Assembly (NCBI GenBank): GCA_026826555.1
Contig: JAKSZT010053928.1
Coordinates: 4,521,854 to 4,585,853 of the forward strand
Length of the DNA: 64,000 nt
Reading direction: 5' to 3'
From: Tolypeutes matacus
Lineage: Eukaryota; Chordata; Mammalia; Cingulata; Chlamyphoridae
Under the pieces are notes generated by a model. It was not told the origin of the DNA. It made no database searches and saw only the letters and a list, made by a program, of their open reading frames with translations. The position numbers were made by a program, and so were the translations under genes. Of the stretch, positions 34,632 to 45,544 are shown in pieces. The stretch's first letter is position 1, and each line of letters begins with the position of its first letter.

Positions 34632-35168
34632 TGTAGCCGTTTGGCAGTTTGATGTAATTATGAATTCCAAAAATCTATATTAGATTATGCTTGTAAACTG
34701 ATCTGTTAATCTGGGCATGATTAGGTTATAATTAGGGTGTTGACTGGGCCACATCAGTAGGGCATTGAGCCCCACCCCTTGGTGGGTGGGGGAATCAAAT
34801 ATAAAAGGCATGGCAAGAACAAAGTTGAAGCAGTTTTTGATGTTGGAGTTTGGATGTTGGAGAGAAGGCCCCATTAGAAGAGAAGCGAGCTGTTCACCTT
34901 GATAGTCTACAGCTGACCTTGTGGAGGAACCAGAGGCACTAAGCCCGGAGAGAAACGGAGCGCCGGGAAGAGAGGAACCCAAGAAGCCTGAACCCTGGCA
35001 AATGTCGGCAGCTATCTTGCTCCAACACGTGGCAATGGACTTTGGTGAGGGAAGAAACTTATGCTTTATGGCCTGTAACTGTGGACTTCTACCCCAAATA
35101 AATACCCTTTATAAAGACCAACCCATTTTTGGTATTTCACATTAGCACCCCTTTGGCTGACTAATACA
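34632..35168 (+). mobile_element. Solo LTR, family 1 (copy B)
   Basis: A 537-bp LTR, TGTAGCC...CTAATACA, with perfect duplication CCAAG (34627-34631, 35169-35173). A TATA box TATAAAAGG starts at 34800 and AATAAA lies at 35097-35102. It interrupts the HAL1-like 3' UTR. The uninterrupted version of that site is visible near 59950. Confidence 0.85.
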
Positions 35169-35498
35169 CCAAGCTACACCAATTTTAACATTTTGCCACT
35201 TTTGCTGTATCATTCTATCATTCATTCATTCATCTATCTACCTATCTGCCCATTTATCTCTTTATCTTCTGAGCATCTGAGAGCACATAATAATTCCATG
35301 TACATTTCCTACAAACAGGAATATTTACTTATGTAATCACTTTAAGTGTGCAGCTATCAAGTTCGAGAAATTTAACATTGATATAAGGCTTATATTCTAT
35401 ATTCCATGTTTTTCTTATGTACCAATAATGCCCTTTTGAGTCTTTTCTCCTCTCTTAAATACTATTCAGTATCATGTATTGCATTTAATTGTCATTAT

Positions 35499-36129
35499 GT
35501 TTTTTTTGTTTTGGTTTTTTTGAGGTACCGGGGCTGGGGGTTGAATCCAGGACTTTGTATGTAAGAAGCCGGCACTCAACCACTGAGCCACATCGACAAC
35601 CCTGATTTGGTTTTTTTTTTTTTTTTTAAGGATTTATTTTATTTATTTATTCCCCTACCTCTCATTGTTTGCGGTCACTGTCTGCTCTCTGTGTCCATTT
35701 GCTATTTGCTTTTTGCATCTGCTTGTCTTCTCTTTAGGAGACATCGGGAACCAAACCTGGGACTTCCCATGTGGGAGAGAGGCGCTCAATCGCTTGAGAC
35801 ACCTCAGCTCCCTGGTTTGTCATGTCTCTCATTGTCTTTCCTCTTTGTGTCTCTTTGTTGCATCATCTTGTTGCATCAGCTTGCCGCGCCTGCCTGCTGC
35901 ACCAGCTTGCCTTCTCCAGAAGGTACCGGGAACTAAACCTGGGACCTCCCATGTGGTAGGAGGAAACCCAATCACTTGAGCCACATCCACTTCCCTGGAT
36001 TTTTTGGTTTGTTTATTTTGCTTGTTGTTTGTTTTTTTTTGTTTGTTTTTTAAAGAGGTACTGGGAACCAAACCTGGGACCTCCCATGTGGGAAGCAGGT
36101 GCTCAACCGCTTGAGCCACATCTGCTACC
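35499..36129 (-). mobile_element. Three nested DAS-type SINEs
   Basis: A perfect 13-bp duplication TAATTGTCATTAT (35486-35498, 36130-36142) brackets the whole block. Inside lie a monomer (35499 to about 35600, B-box GGGGTTGAATCC), a two-headed copy (about 35611-35995) and a second monomer (about 36005-36129, GGGAACCAAACCTGGG), all antisense. The outer duplication belongs to the first arrival, and the others landed in its tail or flank. The paralogous site near 60595 is empty. Confidence 0.82.
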
Positions 36130-36789
36130 TAATTGTCATTATCTCTTAAGTTTCTCTTTCTCTCTTTTTAAATTACAGCAACATATATACAACACAAATT
36201 TTCCCATCCCAGTCCCACTCAAGCATACCATTCAGTGGGAATAACCACATTCACAATGTGGCAGTACCCTCACCACCTTCCGTTACTAGTACTTTCCCTT
36301 CGCTCCAAACAGAAACCCTACACTCATTTTGCATTAACTCTCCCTTGCCCTTGCCTCTCACTGCTGGTAACCAGTCCTCTACTATCTGTCTCTATGAGCT
36401 AGCATATTCTCTGATATTTTTCTCTGTGGTTACCATGGCACTTAAATTTAACTTCCTACATCTATAACAATCTCATTTGCTTTGATACAAACTTAACTCC
36501 AGTGTCCATATAACTATGTTCCTATACTGCTCCACCCCCAGACTTTTATGTAGTTCTTCTCACAAATTACATGTTTATACATTATGACTCCAAAACCCCT
36601 GATTTATCATTACATTTTATGTATTTGCCTTTTAGTCCCTGTAGGAAATAAAAATTGGAGTTACAAATCAAAGATATACTACAACTGGCATTTATATTTA
36701 CCCTTGTCGTTATCTTTAGTAGAGATATTTATTTCTTCATGTGGCTTCAGTCTGTTGTCTTTCTTTCACGTGGTTCAGTCTATTGTCTT

Positions 36790-37104
36790 TCCTTTCAACC
36801 TGCAGAACTCCCTTTAGCATTTCTCTTAGGGCCAGTTTAGTGGTGATGAAGTCCCTCAGGTTTTGTTTATCTGGAATGTCTTAATCCTGCCCTCATTTTT
36901 GAAAGACATTTTTGCCACATATAAAATTCTTGGATGGTGTTTTAGTTTTCTAGGCTGCAAAGCAAATACCATGAAATAGATTGGCTGGAACAATGGGACT
37001 TTATTAGCTTACCGTTTGAGGCCTAGAAAATGTCCAGTCCTCTCCCTTCTCTCCCTTCTCTTCTGGGTTTCATTACTCTCAATTTTTGCTTCCATGGCTC
37101 GCTT

Positions 37105-37140
<36 letters not shown>

Positions 37141-38080
37141 CATTCTATTTATACAGGATTTCAGTAATCAGATTAAGATCCATTCTGAATGAGGTGAGTC
37201 ACACCTTAACTGAAGTAGCCTCATCAAAAGATCCCACTTACAATGGGTTCACACCCACAGGAATGGATTAGATTTAAGAACATGTTTTTCTGGGGTACAT
37301 ACAGCTTCAAACCAACACAGAAGGCAATACTTGCTTTCATCACTTATAAATATGTTTTCCCAATGCTTTCTTGACTCCATGCTTTCCAATGAGAGATCAG
37401 CACTTAATCTTATTGAGACTCCCTTTCATGTGATGTTGTTTCTTTCTTGCAGCTTTCAGAATTCTCTCTTTATCTTTGGCATTCAACAGTTTGATTATAA
37501 TATGGCATGGTATTGGACTATTTGGGTTTATTCTGTTTGGAGTTCGTTGATGATCTTCGATGTGTATATTCTCATCTTTCATTAAATTTGGGAAGTTTCC
37601 AACCTTTATTTCTTTAACTATTCTCTGTTCCTTTCTCTGTTTTTTTTTTTTTTTTGTTCTGGGACACCCATAATGCATGTATTGGTATGCTTGATGGTGT
37701 CCCAAAATTCCTCAGCTCTGTTCACTTCTCTCCATTCTTTCTTCTTTCTGCTCTTCAGACTAGATGATTTCAATTGTCCTATCTTCAAGTTCACTGATTC
37801 TTTTTTCTGTCTTCTCCAATCTGCTGTTGAACACCTCTAGGGAATTTTAAATTTCTGTTACCATGCTCTTCAGCTCTGGTTCCTTTTCATAATTACCATC
37901 TATCAATATTTTCTTTGTGTTCATCTATCAATTTCCTGATTTTCTTTAGTTCTTTGTCCATGTTTCCAATAGTTCTTTGAGCATATTTAGGACCATTTTT
38001 TATAAGTCTTTGTCTGGTATGTTCCAAGTCTGGTCCTCCTCATTGATAGTTTCTAATATTTTAATTTTCTTCTTTGCCTG
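36790..38080 (-). pseudogene. ORF1 of the HAL1-like element, decayed
   Basis: The coiled-coil part is recognisable in broken frames (KKIRKLID-like and ISELEDRTIEII-like text, about 37780-38060). The RNA-binding part follows at about 37397-37600 (NFPNLMKDENIHIEDHQRTP; PCHIIIKLLNAKDKERILKA). The C-terminal end, near 36800-36930, is displaced by an LTR insertion at 36938-37319. Numerous stops and shifts; no function expected. Confidence 0.75.
36938..37319 (-). mobile_element. Solo LTR, family 2 (copy E)
   Basis: On the minus strand it begins TGTGTTGGTTTGAAGCTG and ends AAACTAAAACA. Flanks are GATGG (36933-36937) and GAAGG (37320-37324), with one mismatch. A minus AATAAA lies opposite TTTATT near 37001. 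It contains a (TC)15-like tract at 37106-37135. It splits ORF1 of the HAL1-like element. Confidence 0.68.
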
Positions 38081-39176
38081 TAATCTTTTGCTGAAACCAG
38101 GACATTTTGATATTTTAATGTGATATTGTTGGAATTTCCCTAAGATTGTATCTAGCTAGTGTTATGATAGAGCTTTCCTTGAATGACAGGAGCTAACAAA
38201 AAAAAAAAAAAAAAAAAAGAAAAGAAAACACCTTTCCCAGCCTTTGCAGATTGACCTGTGCCAGTGCTTTACTTCAGAGCTTATCCAAAACAAAATGAAA
38301 ACAAAACAAAACAAAACAGAAAAACAGAGCTTATCCAGACAATGAGTTTAGAAAGTAGCTTGAGGCCAAAGTGTAGAGGCCACCCTGATCCTTTCTGTGT
38401 ATGTGTCTTTTCTTGCTCATGTGCCAAGAATTCCTCCATTTACATGGATGTGGATGTCCTCTCTTCCCTAGGAAAGTTTTCTCATGTTCTGGGGCACTGT
38501 ACTGTATATGTTACAGCTAGCAATCCCTGGCTCCAGACAGCACAACTTGACTATTCTCCCACAGCATTCTGTAGGAGCACTCTGTGTGCCACCTTCTATA
38601 TCCAGGGCAAGTTCTGGGACAGCAAGTCCTTCAAGCCACCATTGGCAGATTGGTCTGGATATATATGCCCTGGATATGTACATGAGGGTTACTCTGCTCC
38701 CTCTACAACCAGGTCCAGGGATCCACACTGGGAGTGCCACCAGATCCATGCTGAGCTAGTGAGGATTGGGGTAGAGGCCAGCCAGGGCACCGTAAGATCC
38801 TACCATTTTTAAGTAGCCTTTTTCTTCATTTGATGCTCACTGTGTTACTGCACTCTTTTCACTGTTTTCTGGAACTTTGAAACAGCTGTTTCTGCTAGTT
38901 CTTGATGGTTGTTCAAAGCTTCTGTGGGGAGACAGAACCCTGAAGCTTCTCACTTTGCCATCTTGATCAGGGCAGGTCAATCCTTTTTATTATTTATTTG
39001 TTTAGCACTTCCTTTATTTTCTATCATTATAAGATGCCCAGGCTCACCTTTTATTTTCCCTGTCCCAGACCCAGAATCTGGCATTTTTCCAGGGAACCTT
39101 GTAGGACATTAAAATTTCTCTGTTGATAGGCCAGTGACCTGAAGTATGGTCCATTGATTTAGGGCCTATTGCTCTG

Positions 39177-39510
39177 TGTATTAGTCAGCCAAAGGGGGTG
39201 CTTATGCAAAGTACCAGAAATCTGTTGGCTTATATAAAGGGTATTTATTTGGGGTAGAAGCTTACAGTAACAAGGCCCTAAAGAGACCAACTCAAGGTAC
39301 CATAAGAGGTAGTTTCTCACCCAAAATCTGTTACCATGTGTTGATGCAAGTTGGCAGGCAATATCTGTGAATCAAAGCCCTAATCTTAATATAATTTAAT
39401 CCAAGCCATCTCAGCTGAATCTAATACAATCACGCCCAGAGGAACAGACCAGTTTACAAACATAATCAAATACCTTTTTTGGAATTCATAAATAATATCA
39501 AACTGCTACA
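39177..39510 (-). mobile_element. Solo LTR, family 1 (copy C, shortened)
   Basis: TGTATTAGTCAGCC at the left and AAACTGCTACA at the right, the inverted family-1 ends, with perfect duplication CTCTG (39172-39176, 39511-39515). At 334 bp it lacks much of the middle found in copies A and B. The AATAAA complement (TTTATT) is near 39245. Confidence 0.82.
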
Positions 39511-39544
39511 CTCTGCCAGGATCAAAATCTTTTTCTTACAGACA

Positions 39545-39775
39545 ACTCTCACAGTGGTAAAGAGTCAGGCAGATCTACTGTCCCTGCCCAGGCACTTAAT
39601 AGTTATGTGAATTTGAGTAAGTTTTCCTCTGTATGCCTCAGTGATTTCTTCTATAAAAAGGGAAATAATAACTGGACTTCCTCATAGGTTGCTGGTGAGA
39701 ATTAAATGACAAAATGCATATGAAGCAGTTCACATGCCTGTTGTAAGTATCCAGTAAATATTTGTTGATGATAAA
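39545..39775 (+). repeat. MIR SINE
   Basis: TGTGAATTTGAGTAAGTTTT, CCTCAGTGATTTCTTCTATA and ATCCAGTAAATATTTGTTGA give the MIR core and end. Confidence 0.7.
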
Positions 39776-39799
39776 GCTGCTTCTGGTGGTGGTCATTGT

Positions 39800-40145
39800 T
39801 GTTCAGGGCATGGACTCTTGAGGCAGACTTGCTAGCCATGTGACCTTAGTAAAGCTCTCTGTGCTTCTGTGGCTCATGGCTCGTTGTTCATTGGTAAAAC
39901 GGGGATAATAACAATACTTATCTCATAGTGTTTTTGGAGGATTAAATAAGTCAATACACACAAAGCACTCAGAACAGGGCCTAGGGAGTAGATGTAGCTC
40001 AGTGGTTGAACGCCTGCTTGGCATGTGTGAGGTCCCAGGTTCACTCCCCCGGTACCTCCTAAAAACAAAGAACAGGGCTTTACATATAGTAAGCACGTGT
40101 TAAGTGTTAGCTATTATTGTTATTGTAATTATTATTGTTTCAGAT
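39800..40145 (+). repeat. MIR SINE split by a DAS monomer
   Basis: CATGGACTCTTGAGGCAGAC, ATGTGACCTTAGTAAAGCTC, then after the SINE TTTACATATAGTAAGCACGT. A clear MIR whose 3' half was displaced. Confidence 0.75.
39981..40068 (+). mobile_element. DAS-type SINE monomer, close to tRNA-Ala
   Basis: An 88-bp insert with perfect duplication AGAACAGGGC (39971-39980, 40069-40078). Its head ATGTAGCTCAGTGGTTGAAC and CTTGGCATGTGTGAGGTCCC resembles the tRNA-Ala D-stem/anticodon/variable part unusually well. It ends CTCCTAAAAACAA. It is not a functional tRNA gene: the acceptor stem does not pair well. Confidence 0.85.
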
Positions 40146-41711
40146 TAAATCTCTGGGTCCTTTGATATTATCCTATCTGTGTTTGGTAGGCCAAGCATGG
40201 TAGAAAAATTAAACCATCTAGTTTTCTAAAAACTGTGAAATTTGAAGATGGTGGATGATTACCATCATGCAGTTCTAATCCTTAGAAGGAAGGAGAACAG
40301 CCAAATTCAAATTTATAACTAGTTTGGTCACTGTCATGTGCTGCTGAAATTTTCTCCTCTGAGGTCTTGACAAATGGCTGAGACTGAATTACTCAATTTA
40401 CATTTGTCTTTCACTGATGTATGAGGCCCAAATGGCCAGTGGCTTTGGGGAAACTCTTTGTAAATCCACCAGATTGGCCATTAAAAAATGATAACTATGA
40501 TCAGCCAATGCTGAGGCACCTATTTTGTGGAAAAAAGAGGTGCAACCAACACAGTTAGTGACACAATAATTAGGACGAAAGTGAGGCTGCTGATAGTTTG
40601 GAGATGTTTTGATGGAGAAAATATCAAATGACTTATAGTTTGCAGGACATTAGTAGGTAATTAAGTAGACAGTTTATTGCTACAGAGTCACAGTTGTACC
40701 CCTCTCCACTATGCACACAGAGTTGGGCATCCAAAGGCAATTCCTGCCCTGTCTTAATTGTAAAATAGAGTCATGAAACCTCCTTCCCTCCTGCTGCAAA
40801 CCCCAATGACTTTTCTTGTCAAGAATGAGTCTTCATAAGGGATTTTTAAACTATTAGTGTTAAAGCAGCCCAAGCTACACCTAGGGAAGAGTAGGGAAGT
40901 GTAGTGACCTGTCGAAGGCCCACCTGGCTCAGGCTAATCCATGTAGGATTCCCTCCCCTGTCTTCTCACACAACTTGGACTTCCCAGAACTCCTCACCCC
41001 ACAGTGCCCTCCTTGAAGCAGCCTTGAGATATTTGCTGAGTGAATGTTTCCCAGATTGCAGTCATTTGGAACAATCCTCATGATTTTGCCTGATACACAA
41101 ACCATATGGGTTATTTTTCACTTAATATTTTTCTTTTAAACAACTCATTTTTGAAAAACATGAATACCCAATTTAGTCTCATCCTAACTGAAAATATGCA
41201 GGGAGCCACATGACTCTCAAGACATTGAAATATGTCAGTTGACCTCAGGTCAATGGCCAGGTGGGATCTCCCTTCTCTATGTGGTAAAAATCTACTCTGA
41301 CCTGCCTAAAAACCAGAAAAACCAAAAGATGAAAGGAAAAAGAGCTTCGGTTGTGAAGCCAGTTTTCAAAATAAGACAACAAAACTGGCAGCAACATGAA
41401 GGGACATACATCTGTTCACTATTGACAAATATTCAGGTCTCTGAGGTTTGAGAGGATGAAAGGCAGGCTGGCTGGGAAAAGTGAAGGTACGGGTTGTTAA
41501 ATGAGTCAAGAATCTATGAGGTGGAGGTGGCTAAGTGGGACCTGCAAAGTCCTCTCCAGGACACTGTTGCAGGGGTTTACGTGTTAGGAGGTGCCCATAG
41601 ATCTGTTCAAGCGATTTGCCAGTCTGCACTGAGGCCGGGGTCTACCACGTGCCAGTGTGGCAAAGATGCTGAGTCACAGTCAGATGCCACCAATGTTAGT
41701 CTAGCCCCATA
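40146..41711. other. No recognised feature
   Basis: About 1.6 kb without a recognised repeat. The open frames at 41239-41451 and 41494-41712 have no known domain. Confidence 0.4.
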
Positions 41712-41890
41712 GTTCTAGAAGTATGGCCCTAGACCAGCAGCAGCAGCAGCACAGCAGACTTGTTAGAAATGCAAATTCTTGGGCACCATTCTACCACTCC
41801 AGACCTACTGAAACAAACTTCAGAGCCCAGCAATCTGTGTTTTATTAACTCCTCCAGATGATTCTTATGGTGCACTGAAGTGCTTTAGCC
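41712..41890. repeat. hAT-like MER element, degraded
   Basis: GTTAGAAATGCAAATTCTTG, CAGAGCCCAGCAATCTGTGT and GATGATTCTTATGGTGCACT follow the palindromic layout of Charlie-type MER repeats. It contains a short (CAG)n. Confidence 0.5.
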
Positions 41891-41904
41891 CTTTCTTTGG
41901 GCCA

Positions 41905-42050
41905 CGCAAGTGGACATTCACAGATGCTTTTTCACACAATTGTCACAGCCATCCTATGAAGAAGATATTATTGCACTTGTTTTTCAGCTGAGGAAAATGA
42001 GGCTCATTGACGAATCGGTATTGTAACTCAGGAAAGTGGAAGAAAGCATA
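41905..42050 (-). repeat. MIR SINE (antisense)
   Basis: CAATTGTCACAGCCATCCTA followed by AGCTGAGGAAAATGAGGCTC. Confidence 0.6.
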
Positions 42051-42174
42051 GCCTTGTATTGGCGTCTTTCAGTCCCCCCAAATCCTCTGCAAATCATAAT
42101 GATCAACAACCAGAAAAACAGTAGTAGAATTTGTACTTTAGTTTCTATTCCCTACCCCCCACCCCGCCCCCAAC

Positions 42175-43360
42175 TAATTTATTTGTTCATTCTGCAAACA
42201 TTTACTGAACTGGTGCTCTGCTAGGGCTTGAGGATACAAAGATAAATAGAACAGTCCACAGACTACCTGAAGGGATGGATAAGGAAAGCAATGATGTTGA
42301 TGGCAAAGAGGAGGGCACGATGGGACTCTGCCCCACAGCTGGGGGCTCAGGAGTTTTCCAGAGAAAAGGCAACTCTTAAACTGGGCCATAACACTGAGTA
42401 GGAGCTAGCCAAGCAGGCAAGGGAAGCTGAAGGTCATGTTCGTTCAAGGGCTTGCCAATAATTATTATGGAGCATAATATTCAAGGAGTGAAGCGGTGAG
42501 AAGTGAGGCTTGCGGGGAGGGGGCATGTAGTGTTCGGATAATAGAGGACCTTGTTTGCTAGGCACAGTATGTCTGACTTTATCCTAATGGTGATGGGAAG
42601 GCTTTTAAGCAGAGAGTAACGTGACCAGATGGTGCTGTTCTGGCTACACTGAGGAAGATGAGTTAGGGGCATTTGAGACTAGAGGCCAGTGATGTTGCTC
42701 TGAAGAGTGATGCAGATGAGAGAGGCCTAAACCAAGGGAGTTTGTGGAGATGGGGGGGGAAGATAACAGACCACCCACATGAAACGTGACAGCTGACACG
42801 ATGTGGAAGATGGAGGAAGAGAAGGGGCTTATGATGTCTCCTGGGTGTCTAGCTTAGGTTCCTGATATCATAAACAAGGACAGGAATAGGGGAAGAAGAG
42901 GAGGATTTGGGATAAAGGTGATGCACTCACTTATTCACATAAGGAGTTTGAGGGATCTGTGGATACTTTTTAGGGACGTCCAGTCTTTGGTCACATTGAC
43001 CTAGAGTTCAGGACAGAGGAATGGGCTTGAGAAACAGAGCTGAGAGTCCTAGTGACCACATGGTAATACAAGTGTGGGCATGGAGGAGCTCATCCAGGAA
43101 GAAGAGAAGGAAAAAAGGGTTAATGTTTAATAAAGCAAGGAAGGAGAGGAGCCCAAGAAGGAGACTGAAAAAGAGCAGTCAGGGAAATAGGAGAAACACG
43201 TAGAATCTAAAAGAGAAGTTTCAGAAAAGGAGTGGTAAGCAGAGTTAACTGTTTCAGAAAAAATACTGAAAAGTAACCAATGAGGGTTTGGCCAAAGAAA
43301 AGACATTGGTGATTTTAACAGGGGCCATTTCCTGGAGAGGTGAGGGGTGTAGCTGGACTG
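42175..43360 (-). mobile_element. Long L2 LINE (antisense)
   Basis: It starts with the antisense L2 terminus (TTCATTCTGCAAACATTTAC). It proceeds through GATGGGAAGGCTTTTAAGCA and CTGTTCTGGCTACACTGAGG to GACATTGGTGATTTTAACAG. It is colinear with 54604-55364 but extends further. No coding capacity left. Confidence 0.7.
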
Positions 43361-43404
43361 TGAATGGGAGATGTGGCACGGGGCAGGGAAGGTAGACTAC
43401 TTTT

Positions 43405-43767
43405 TTTTAAAGATGTATTTTATTTATTTCCCCCCTCCCCCCTCATTGTTTGTATTCACTGACTGCTCTTTGTGTGCTGGTTTTTTGTTTGTTTGTTTGT
43501 TTGTTTGTTTGTTTAGGAGGCACCAGGAACAGAACCCAGGACTTCCCATGTGGGAGGGAGGCATCCAATGGCTTGAGCCACCTCCGCTCCCATTTGTTGT
43601 GTATCTCATTGTGTTTCCTTGTTGTGTCTCTCCATTGCATCATCTTGTTGATGTCAGCCCATCAGCTCGATGTCTTGCTCCTCTTCTTTAGGAGGCACCA
43701 GGAACCGAACCTGGGACCTCTCATGTGATAGGCGAGCATCTAACTGCTTGAGCCACATCTGTTTCCT
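43405..43767 (-). mobile_element. Two-headed DAS-type SINE
   Basis: Duplication GGTAGACTACTTTT at 43391-43404 and 43768-43781. The inner head (about 43515-43590) is preceded by a (GTTT)n tract and the outer head ends near 43767. The right flank carries an extra 31-bp tandem duplication (43758-43788 repeated at 43789-43819). Confidence 0.85.
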
Positions 43768-43870
43768 GGTAGACTACTTTTATAAGAATCTGTTTCCTGG
43801 TAGACTACTTTTATAAGAGGTTTGACATGGAAGAGGAGAGGGAAGATGAGATGCTTAAAATGAATATGGG

Positions 43871-44308
43871 GGGGGGGGATGTGGCTCAAATGGTTGGGCG
43901 TCCGTCTGTCATATGGAGGGACCTGGGTTCGATCCCCAGGACCTCCCGGTAAAATAAAAAAATATATATATAGAAGGCGCATGGGCTGCCAGGCTGTGTG
44001 TGCTGGTGAGCCGCCAGGCCCCGGGAGCCATGCAGCAAGATGATGACGTAACAGGGGAGAGACAAGACGAGATGCTCCGAAAGCTCTGAAAACCAGGAAC
44101 CGAGGTGGCGCAGGTGGCAGAACACCTCTCTCCTACATCAGAGGTCTCCAGGATCGAATCCTGGTGAAGACTGGAGGAGGAGGATGGGAGAAGATGGCAG
44201 GAGACAGACACAGAGAATTGCCCAGCGAATGGACACAAAACAGCGAAATGGGGAAGAGGGGGTTTAAAATGGATAAAGTAAATAAATAAATCTTAAAAAA
44301 AATAAAAT
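43871..44308 (+). mobile_element. Two-headed DAS-type SINE
   Basis: Duplication AAAATGAATATGGG (43857-43870, 44309-44322), preceded by CTT as in a TT/AAAA nick. First head ATGTGGCTCAAATGGTTGGG with B-box GGGTTCGATCCCCAGG. Second head near 44102-44170 (GAGGTGGCGCAGGTGGCAGA; GGATCGAATCCTGG). The tail has TAAATAAATAAAT. A clear sense-strand example of the composite structure. Confidence 0.9.
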
Positions 44309-44389
44309 AAAATGAATATGGGATAGTACAAAGCATGTTTGTCTGCTAGCAGAGAGAAGCCAGAGAAGAGAAGAAACTGGAGCTTCAGG

Positions 44390-44555
44390 AAGAATGCACA
44401 TTAGAATCACCTGGGGATTCCACCCCTTCTCCCTCACCTCCAACCCATTCAGCCCAAATTCCTAGGGGTGAGACCCTGGCTTCAGGGGTTTTTTAAATGT
44501 TTCCAGGTGTTCCAGGTGAAGGTAACAAATAGTTAGGACTGAGAACTCCTGAGAT
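44390..44555. repeat. hAT-like MER element
   Basis: ACATTAGAATCACCTGGGGA and GTGAGACCCTGGCTTCAGGG with GACTGAGAACTCC fit the Charlie-type palindromic MER pattern. Confidence 0.5.
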
Positions 44556-45535
44556 AAGACTTGCTGAGCATGGCCTTAGGAGGAAGGACAGGTAAGTATG
44601 AGATGGGAGCCAGAAAGCTGAAATGTGACATTAATTTACTTTGTGAAGTAGGCAGTAAGCTAGGTGTTTCACTGAAAGACAGAGATGGGTAAATCTCATT
44701 TCTATTTTATTCCCTATATCTGTGAACCCGGGATAATAATACTTTCTTAAAGCCTGCATATAGAAGGGCTGTGTTAGTTTCTACCCCCCCCCATATGTTT
44801 TCCTTTCTTTCCTCAAAAATCCAGCAACCCCCTCCCCAACAATTTGAAAACGAAAAAAAATTTAATTTTTAGTCTTGACCCAATTATTGCCTATTTTTTC
44901 TCCTTGATCTCAGCTGCATTGATAGCCATACTAGCTGAACAGTGGTTGGGTCCCTTTTCAGTCCCCCTTCACCATCTTTCTTCATAACTCCATCCCTAAA
45001 GAATACAAACCTGTAATTGACATGTTTGGCCAAACAAATGCAAACTGTATTGGACAGGAATTTATAAACGGAATTGGCAATCACATAAATATAGTATATG
45101 TATACACCAGGACTCCTCCCCAAAACTCAAGTATTTTGAGAACCCAAAAGAATAGGGTCATAAAACAATATCTTGGATTCATTTAGGTTCCTCTCACCAT
45201 TTCTATTCATTTGCTTTGGAGAATTTAGAGTTTACTGCTACACAGCTGAAGCCAATTTTTTTTTTTTTTGTTAGCTAATTCGAGGTACACTATTCTGATG
45301 ACTTATTCACGTCGTTATAATTGAAACAATATGACCCATTCACAGAGATGTCCGCACATATTAAATCCATAATAAATATTTTGGATAGTTATGAAGATTA
45401 TTACTTATTTTGTATGTATGCTTCCTTTAGAGATAGTCACTATAAGGCAGTATTTCCCAATCTTGTGTTCTTTGACACTTCTGAATAGTCTTTGGTGACA
45501 TACGTAGTTGCTCAAACAGAAGTTACAAATTGATC
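44556..45535. other. No recognised feature
   Basis: Includes a T-run near 45258-45270. No exon or repeat assigned. Confidence 0.4.
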
Positions 45536-45544
45536 ATGAATTTT

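Larger units (their letters stand above)
34522..38979 (-). mobile_element. Full-length HAL1-like (ORF1-only L1) element with insertions
   Basis: Bounded by a perfect 12-bp duplication ATCCTTTTTATT (34510-34521 and 38980-38991). On the minus strand the 5' end reads GACCTGCCCTGATCAAGATG, then a 5' UTR, ORF1, and a long 3' UTR; no ORF2 is seen. Removing the two LTRs and the SINE cluster with their duplications leaves about 2.9 kb, the right size for a half-L1. It sits in an ancient L1 that becomes continuous when this element is removed. Confidence 0.7.
32580..39120 (-). mobile_element. Ancient L1-lineage repeat hosting nested insertions
   Basis: The host sequence lies at 32580-33630 (TTTTAGATTTGCAGAAAATT; TCTGGGATACCATGTTATGC), resumes at about 34490-34521 (TTTGACATGCCCACATCC) and continues at 38992-39120 (TTTAGCACTTCCTTTATTTT; CCCAGACCCAGAATCTGGCA). 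The order matches the same family at 23805-24624/29022-29437. Everything between is later insertion. Confidence 0.6.

Noticed and set aside
37106..37135. (TC)n tract as a regulatory element
   Set aside because: It lies inside a solo LTR and is most simply a microsatellite that expanded there.
39981..40068. tRNA-Ala gene
   Set aside because: The sequence is a SINE head with target duplications and an A-rich tail, and its acceptor stem does not pair as in a working tRNA.
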